Positions 60,491 through 64,000 of a stretch of 64,000 nucleotides of DNA are shown one piece after another. Source of the stretch: Batillaria attramentaria (lineage: Eukaryota; Mollusca; Gastropoda; Batillariidae); contig JACVVK020000219.1 of the NCBI GenBank assembly GCA_018292915.2, positions 619,501-683,500 on the forward strand, given 5' to 3'. Each line of letters opens with the position of its first letter. Position 1 is the first letter of the stretch. The notes beneath the pieces are model-generated. The model was not told the DNA's origin, searched no databases, and saw nothing but the letters and a program-made list of their open reading frames with translations. The position numbers were made by a program, and so were the translations under genes.

Positions 60491-60890
60491 TTTTTCCTAC
60501 CTAGGTCGGCTCCTACCCAGAGCGGGTGTATTATGGGCCCAATGGGGAGGCTGTTGCCACACAGCCGAGTTTCACCCAATTCATGGGTGCGACTTTGGGG
60601 GTGCTTCCCTTGCTATGACACGTCTTATGATGTGGATGATTACACGGCCGGCACCGCAGGTACCATAGTTCCTGGGCCTGGTTAATGCTGGGATATTTAA
60701 GACAGGGAGCGTGGAATGCGGCCCTGTCCCGCAGTCCCAAACCACACGGACCTCCGTAGCATCATCTTACCATCATCCTCATCTCCATAATCATGCATAA
60801 TAAAAATTGCCCAAGCTTCCTAGCCCTTCGTGGATTCCACCCATGACCTGGGAGGAACACCACTGGAACTGGTAAAAGAGTTCCGGCAGC
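60490..60890 (+). mobile_element. SINE S2, head lost, in the neuropeptide intron
   Basis: Starts GGGATTTTTCCTACCTAGG, just after the head position, and runs to the CAGC end and an (AAAAC)n tail. Confidence 0.85.
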
Positions 60891-60939
60891 AAAACAAAAC
60901 AAAAATAAAATAAATAAAAATAATAAAAAGTTTTTAAAA

Positions 60940-61040
60940 AAGCCTAACTTCCGAGCCCTCTGTGGATTCCACCGATGCCCTGGGAGGAATACCACTGAAG
61001 CTGGCAAACAGTTGTGGCAGCCCCCCCCCCCCCCCCCCAA
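60940..61040 (+). mobile_element. SINE S2, 3' fragment
   Basis: Only the last ~80 bp (CTTCCGAGCCCTCTGTGG to GTGGCAGC), then poly-C and (AAAAC)n. Confidence 0.8.
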
Positions 61041-61123
61041 CAAAACAAAACAAAACAAAACAAAAAACCCTCATGTGCTAAGTTTTGATAGTGGTACACT
61101 TTCTCCCCCACTCCCCCGATCGA

Positions 61124-61298
61124 GGGGAGCCGGGATAGCCGAATGGTAGAGCGTTGGACTTTCAATGCTCGGGTCATTAGTTCAAATCTCGGCTGGGGCC
61201 CGATATTTTGTGCTGGCCTTTTTCTGGTTGCCCCGTCTTTGATATCACCCATACGTGGTGGAAGGAAAGGACGTTAAACTCCTAAACACCCCCCCCCA
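61124..61298 (+). mobile_element. SINE S1, full-length, in the neuropeptide intron
   Basis: Variant head GATAGCCGAATGG; a 4-bp duplication (GGAA) lies in the core. Confidence 0.88.
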
Positions 61299-61499
61299 AT
61301 CGAAAAACGGACGTACGTTAAAACAAAACAAAAAAAAAAAACAAAAAACCAGCGGGCCATGCTGTGTGACATTGTCAGCGGTTGGTAGTACACTTTCGTT
61401 CTCCTTCATTCTCACCGCACGGCCCAAGCCGAAACAGGACACAAGCCACACAAAAAAAAAACAAAAAAAAAAAACAAGATCGCCCTGTGTGACACTTCA

Positions 61500-62530
61500 A
61501 GGATGGGTGGTGCTGCAGAATGTCCCCCATAAGCCGCAGACGTCACTGCCTAAAGCCCCCGCACTTCTGTTCCTCACGTGTCGGGCCCTTCCATGCCACT
61601 AACAATGAAAGTTCTGGCTCGAAACACGCCAAGTGTCACGGCACAGCACGTCAAACCTCTGGCCAGACACACGCTTCGACGCTCCTTCACAAAACAAGCA
61701 CCGGTAGATCGTCGAGCTGGGATCAATGCTGGCCATTGAGTCTGCCACGGTAGCCAATCCCCGCGCGTTGTGGTCGGCGGAAGTGGCGTGACGTGAAGTA
61801 GCGTGCGCATGCGGAGTCGATAAGCGGCACATTTCCGGTCTGTTTGTGGTAGTGATATCGATAAGGCGGGGAAAAAAATCCAATGTATTTTATTTTTTTC
61901 GTCTGTTAGTCTTTTTCACTGCGAAAAGTCAAGCATGAAATTTGTAGTGCGTGCGTTTCTTTGTTTTTAAAAGAGGAGAACTGATGAAGCAGCAGCTTCT
62001 TGGTTACTATTGGCGTTTGGTCTCCTTATTTTGCTACTCGCCAATCAAACAACAGGAAATTAATTTATGTCCCTAGTGCGTGTTCCTTGGTGAACCTTTG
62101 CACCAACAATATTAGCTTCCTGTGAACGACCTCTTTCTCATTACGTTCAGCTAAAACTTGGTTTGAACCAGCTGTAGTCCTCTGCAGTTACGTGGGCCTT
62201 TCTTTACCAAATTTCCTGAGAAAGTTTTCATACGATGGCCGTCAAATTTTGCTGTTTGTGCGTGAAGTATATGAAAGGAAATGAAAACCAGGATATCAAT
62301 AAATATGCGTGGATGTGCTACTGTGAAAAAAAATGTTTTTCTAGATTGCTGATATTCTGAATGCCTTTCATCGAGAGAAAAAGAAGTATGGATCTCTCGT
62401 GGCCACAAAAGGTCAAGGATCATTTTGCGAGTCAGGATGTTTTCGCGAAATGGTAATAGATTATAAATCTGTGACAAGAAGCAAATACACAATGGGCAAG
62501 GAAAGCAAATGCATCATCGCTGCTTATATT
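61500..62530. other. Intron sequence, nothing recognised
   Basis: No repeat family seen; short frames without domains, all inside the neuropeptide intron. Confidence 0.5.
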
Positions 62531-62547
62531 TCATTAAGTTATACGTG

Positions 62548-62548
<1 letters not shown>

Positions 62549-62622
<74 letters not shown>

Positions 62623-62672
62623 TGTCTGTCTGTCTGTGTGGGTTTTTTTTTCTTCTTCTTCTTCTTCTTGTT
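62549..62672 (+). repeat. (GT)n(CTGT)n(CTT)n
   Basis: In the neuropeptide intron. Confidence 0.97.
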
Positions 62673-62812
62673 GTGTTTTTGTTTTGTGGGTTTGTATGAT
62701 TTTTGCAAGACGTACGTCATTTCTTGTGGTGAGCAAGTACCTAGTATTACGTAAAATCAAACGCGCTGCTCAGATATACTCTATTACATATGCATATGCG
62801 CTTTACTAATAA

Positions 62813-62872
62813 AACTAGTAGTAGTAGTAGTAGTAGTAGTAGTAGCAGTAGTAGTAGTAGTAGTAGTAGTAA
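62813..62872 (+). repeat. (AGT)n
   Basis: Trinucleotide repeat directly before an S1 SINE. Confidence 0.97.
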
Positions 62873-62894
62873 TTTCTTCCCGCTATTCATAGCA

Positions 62895-63240
62895 GACTCG
62901 GGTAGCCGAATGGTAAATTACTGGACTTTCAATGCTCGGGTCGTAAGTTTGAGGAACCAGATACAGTCGAACCTGCCAAGGCGGTCACCTGTATAAGCTA
63001 AGCCACTGTCTAACCTGGTCACCCCAGAAGATCCCCTGACATGCTAGCTGTTGACATGCCACCCTGGATAAACCCGGTCACCTGTCTAAGGCGGTCAGTT
63101 TGACCCGGTCCCTTGGGTGACCGCCTTACACAGGTTTGATTGTAATTATTTGTGCTGGCCTTTATTCTCGTTGCCTCGTCTTTGATATCACCAAAAACGT
63201 GTTGGAGACGGACGTGAAACTCCCCAACACCCACCCACCC
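62895..63240 (+). mobile_element. SINE S1 split by a MITE, in the neuropeptide intron
   Basis: The head (GGGTAGCCGAATGG to GGTCGTAAGTTTG) and the core with tail (TTTGTGCTGGCC to CACCCACCC) are separated by the 179-bp pogo-like MITE. Confidence 0.85.
62964..63142. mobile_element. Pogo-like MITE nested in a SINE
   Basis: The ends are CAGTCGAACCTGCCAAGGCG and, inverted at the right, CAATCAAACCTGTGTAAGGCG. TA flanks both sides (62962-62963 and 63143-63144). The CAGTCGAACCT terminus is of the kind seen in pogo/Tigger and related Tc1/mariner elements. At 179 bp it has no coding capacity. It separates the tRNA-like head of a SINE from its tail. Confidence 0.7.
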
Positions 63241-63306
63241 TTCCCGCTATACTTGTTCAAACAAAACGTCTAATACCGTGACCCTCTTTTCTTTCTGTCT
63301 CGACAG

Positions 63307-64000
63307 CCCAGGCGCCTTTCTTCAGCACGTGCAGCCGAGCAAGCTTGACGACATGGATCGGACGTCCAACTTCAACGGCCCCGAGGAGTTCGTGCGGTTC
63401 TTCCATGAGCTGTACCGATCCCAGCAGAACATACGCAAGATGCTTGGCCTGCAGCCTCTCCCTCCGCCCAAAGCCCTGGAGCGTCTTAGCTACGCTGAGG
63501 GTTTCCACGGAAACGGAGGGCCCGTGACCTTGAACCGGGGGTCACCGGAAGGGCATGAGAAGCGCCACCTGGATTCTATCGCCGGGCACCTGCTCAAGAG
63601 GGACGGTCAGCAGCTGAACAGGCCGGTCCGTTTCCGGTACGCTAACACTCCGCCACTCAGCAATCACTGGTCGCAGATCGATGACATGTTTCACAAGCGG
63701 TACGTGGATTCGATCGCCGGGGATTTACTGAAGAAATCGGACGGTGACAAACGGTACGTCGACTCAATCGCTGGGGAGTTGCTGAAGAAGTCGGGTTCTA
63801 CACAGGACAAACGATACGTTGATTCGATCGCAGGGGAGTTACTTAAAAAGTCGGATTCAGAACAAGACAAGCGATATGTTGATTCGATCGCCGGAGAGTT
63901 GTTGAAAAAGTCGGATTCAGAACAAGACAAGCGATATGTTGATTCGATCGCCGGAGAGTTGTTGAAAAAGTCGGATTCAGGACAAGACAAGCGATATGTT
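63307..64000 (+). CDS. Multicopy neuropeptide precursor, second coding exon (runs off the window)
   Basis: The exon follows a pyrimidine-rich tract and CAG acceptor (63304-63306) and stays open for 231 codons to the edge. The first ~80 residues are a spacer with an F-V-R-F-F-H-E-L-Y stretch. Next come Lys-Arg-bounded HLDSIAGHLL (63566-63595), another spacer of ~30 residues, YVDSIAGDLL (63701-63730) and four copies of YVDSIAGELL starting at 63755, 63815, 63875 and 63935, with a further copy cut at 63995. Each copy is preceded by KR and followed by KK, with acidic S-D-S-E-Q-D linkers: the layout of a prohormone cut by convertases in secretory granules. No Gly precedes KK, so C-terminal amidation is not expected. 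The V/L-D-S-I-A-G core resembles orcokinin B and pedal-peptide families; this is a family-level inference. The internal Met at 63353 is unlikely to be the start because it would lack a signal peptide. The stop codon lies outside the window. Confidence 0.85.
63701..64000 (+). repeat. Coding tandem repeat, 60-bp unit of the neuropeptide exon
   Basis: Five complete decapeptide units and the start of a sixth lie in tandem. Spacing is 54 bp between the first two and 60 bp thereafter (20 codons: 10 of peptide, KK, 6 of linker, KR). The last units are nearly identical at the DNA level, including synonymous sites, while the first two differ. This suggests recent expansion or gene conversion towards the 3' side. 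Nothing marks the end of the array within the window. Confidence 0.9.

Larger units (their letters stand above)
55794..63306 (+). other. Intron of the neuropeptide gene (7.5 kb)
   Basis: Bounded by GTAAGT at 55794 and a TTTCTTTCTGTCTCGACAG acceptor ending at 63306. It contains several SINEs, (CT)n, (GA)n, (GT)n and (AGT)n tracts, a diverged tandem repeat, an inverted repeat pair and a nested MITE. No additional exon with the right phase was recognised. The length is normal for a repeat-rich mollusc intron. Confidence 0.65.

Noticed and set aside
63257..63990. Long open frames on the minus strand under the neuropeptide exon
   Set aside because: They mirror the plus-strand peptide repeats, lack a leader and make no sense as a protein; the plus frame has dibasic sites and splice signals.
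63701..64000. CRISPR-like regular spacing
   Set aside because: The units are contiguous coding repeats without unique spacers, in an animal genome.

Overview
This window looks like non-coding and intronic DNA from an animal nuclear genome, most likely a marine gastropod mollusc. The evidence is long (GT)n, (CT)n, (CATA)n and (TTTG)n microsatellites, dozens of tRNA-derived SINEs, 3' ends of non-LTR retrotransposons, several MITE families, and one spliced gene of neuropeptide-precursor type. The gastropod assignment is an inference from the SINE types and the peptide; no rRNA or mitochondrial marker is present. Almost every open reading frame longer than 60 codons is a repeat read through, not a gene.

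One host gene can be supported. A short exon (55753-55793) encodes a start methionine and a leucine-rich signal peptide and ends at a GTAAGT donor. After a 7.5-kb intron, a second exon (63307 to the window edge) continues in matching phase. It encodes a spacer and then dibasic-bounded copies of a decapeptide, Y-V-D-S-I-A-G-E-L-L, in a 60-bp repeat. This is the architecture of a secreted multicopy neuropeptide prohormone. The core V/L-D-S-I-A-G suggests the pedal peptide/orcokinin group. A CCAAT box, GC box and TATA-like box followed by a leader and a GTGAGT donor at 16379-16814, on the same strand, could be the promoter and first non-coding exon of this gene; that link is a hypothesis.

The best-preserved mobile element is a mariner transposon (53437-54762). 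It has an uninterrupted DD34D transposase on the minus strand, 29-bp terminal inverted repeats with one mismatch, and TA on both sides. Other elements: a SINE family with a tRNA-like head, a core ending GGACGTTAAAC and a (CACC)n tail, present about 30 times, many copies with clear target-site duplications; a second SINE of about 480 bp; a third with an (ATACC)n tail; V-domain SINEs whose 3' tail resembles a LINE tail in the same window; fragments of at least five LINEs; a 285-bp MITE family with GGGCCCGTATGTAAAA ends in four copies; a TA-flanked MITE family with GACGACTCCACT ends; a pogo-like MITE nested in a SINE; foldback elements; and a perfect 92-bp palindrome with TTAA at both ends.

Layout: 1-10000 MITE, SINEs, minisatellites, LINE ends, foldbacks and a duplicated MADF-like fragment; 10000-24600 SINEs, a dispersed repeat (R1), the candidate promoter and microsatellites; 24600-36200 tandem repeats, a (CATA)n block, MITEs and long SINEs; 36200-41200 a decaying 90-bp satellite, a V-SINE, a LINE end and a 150-bp tandem repeat; 41200-53400 nested MITEs, R1 copies, a polypyrimidine block and SINEs; 53400-55100 mariner and a MITE; 55500-64000 the neuropeptide gene with its repeat-filled intron.
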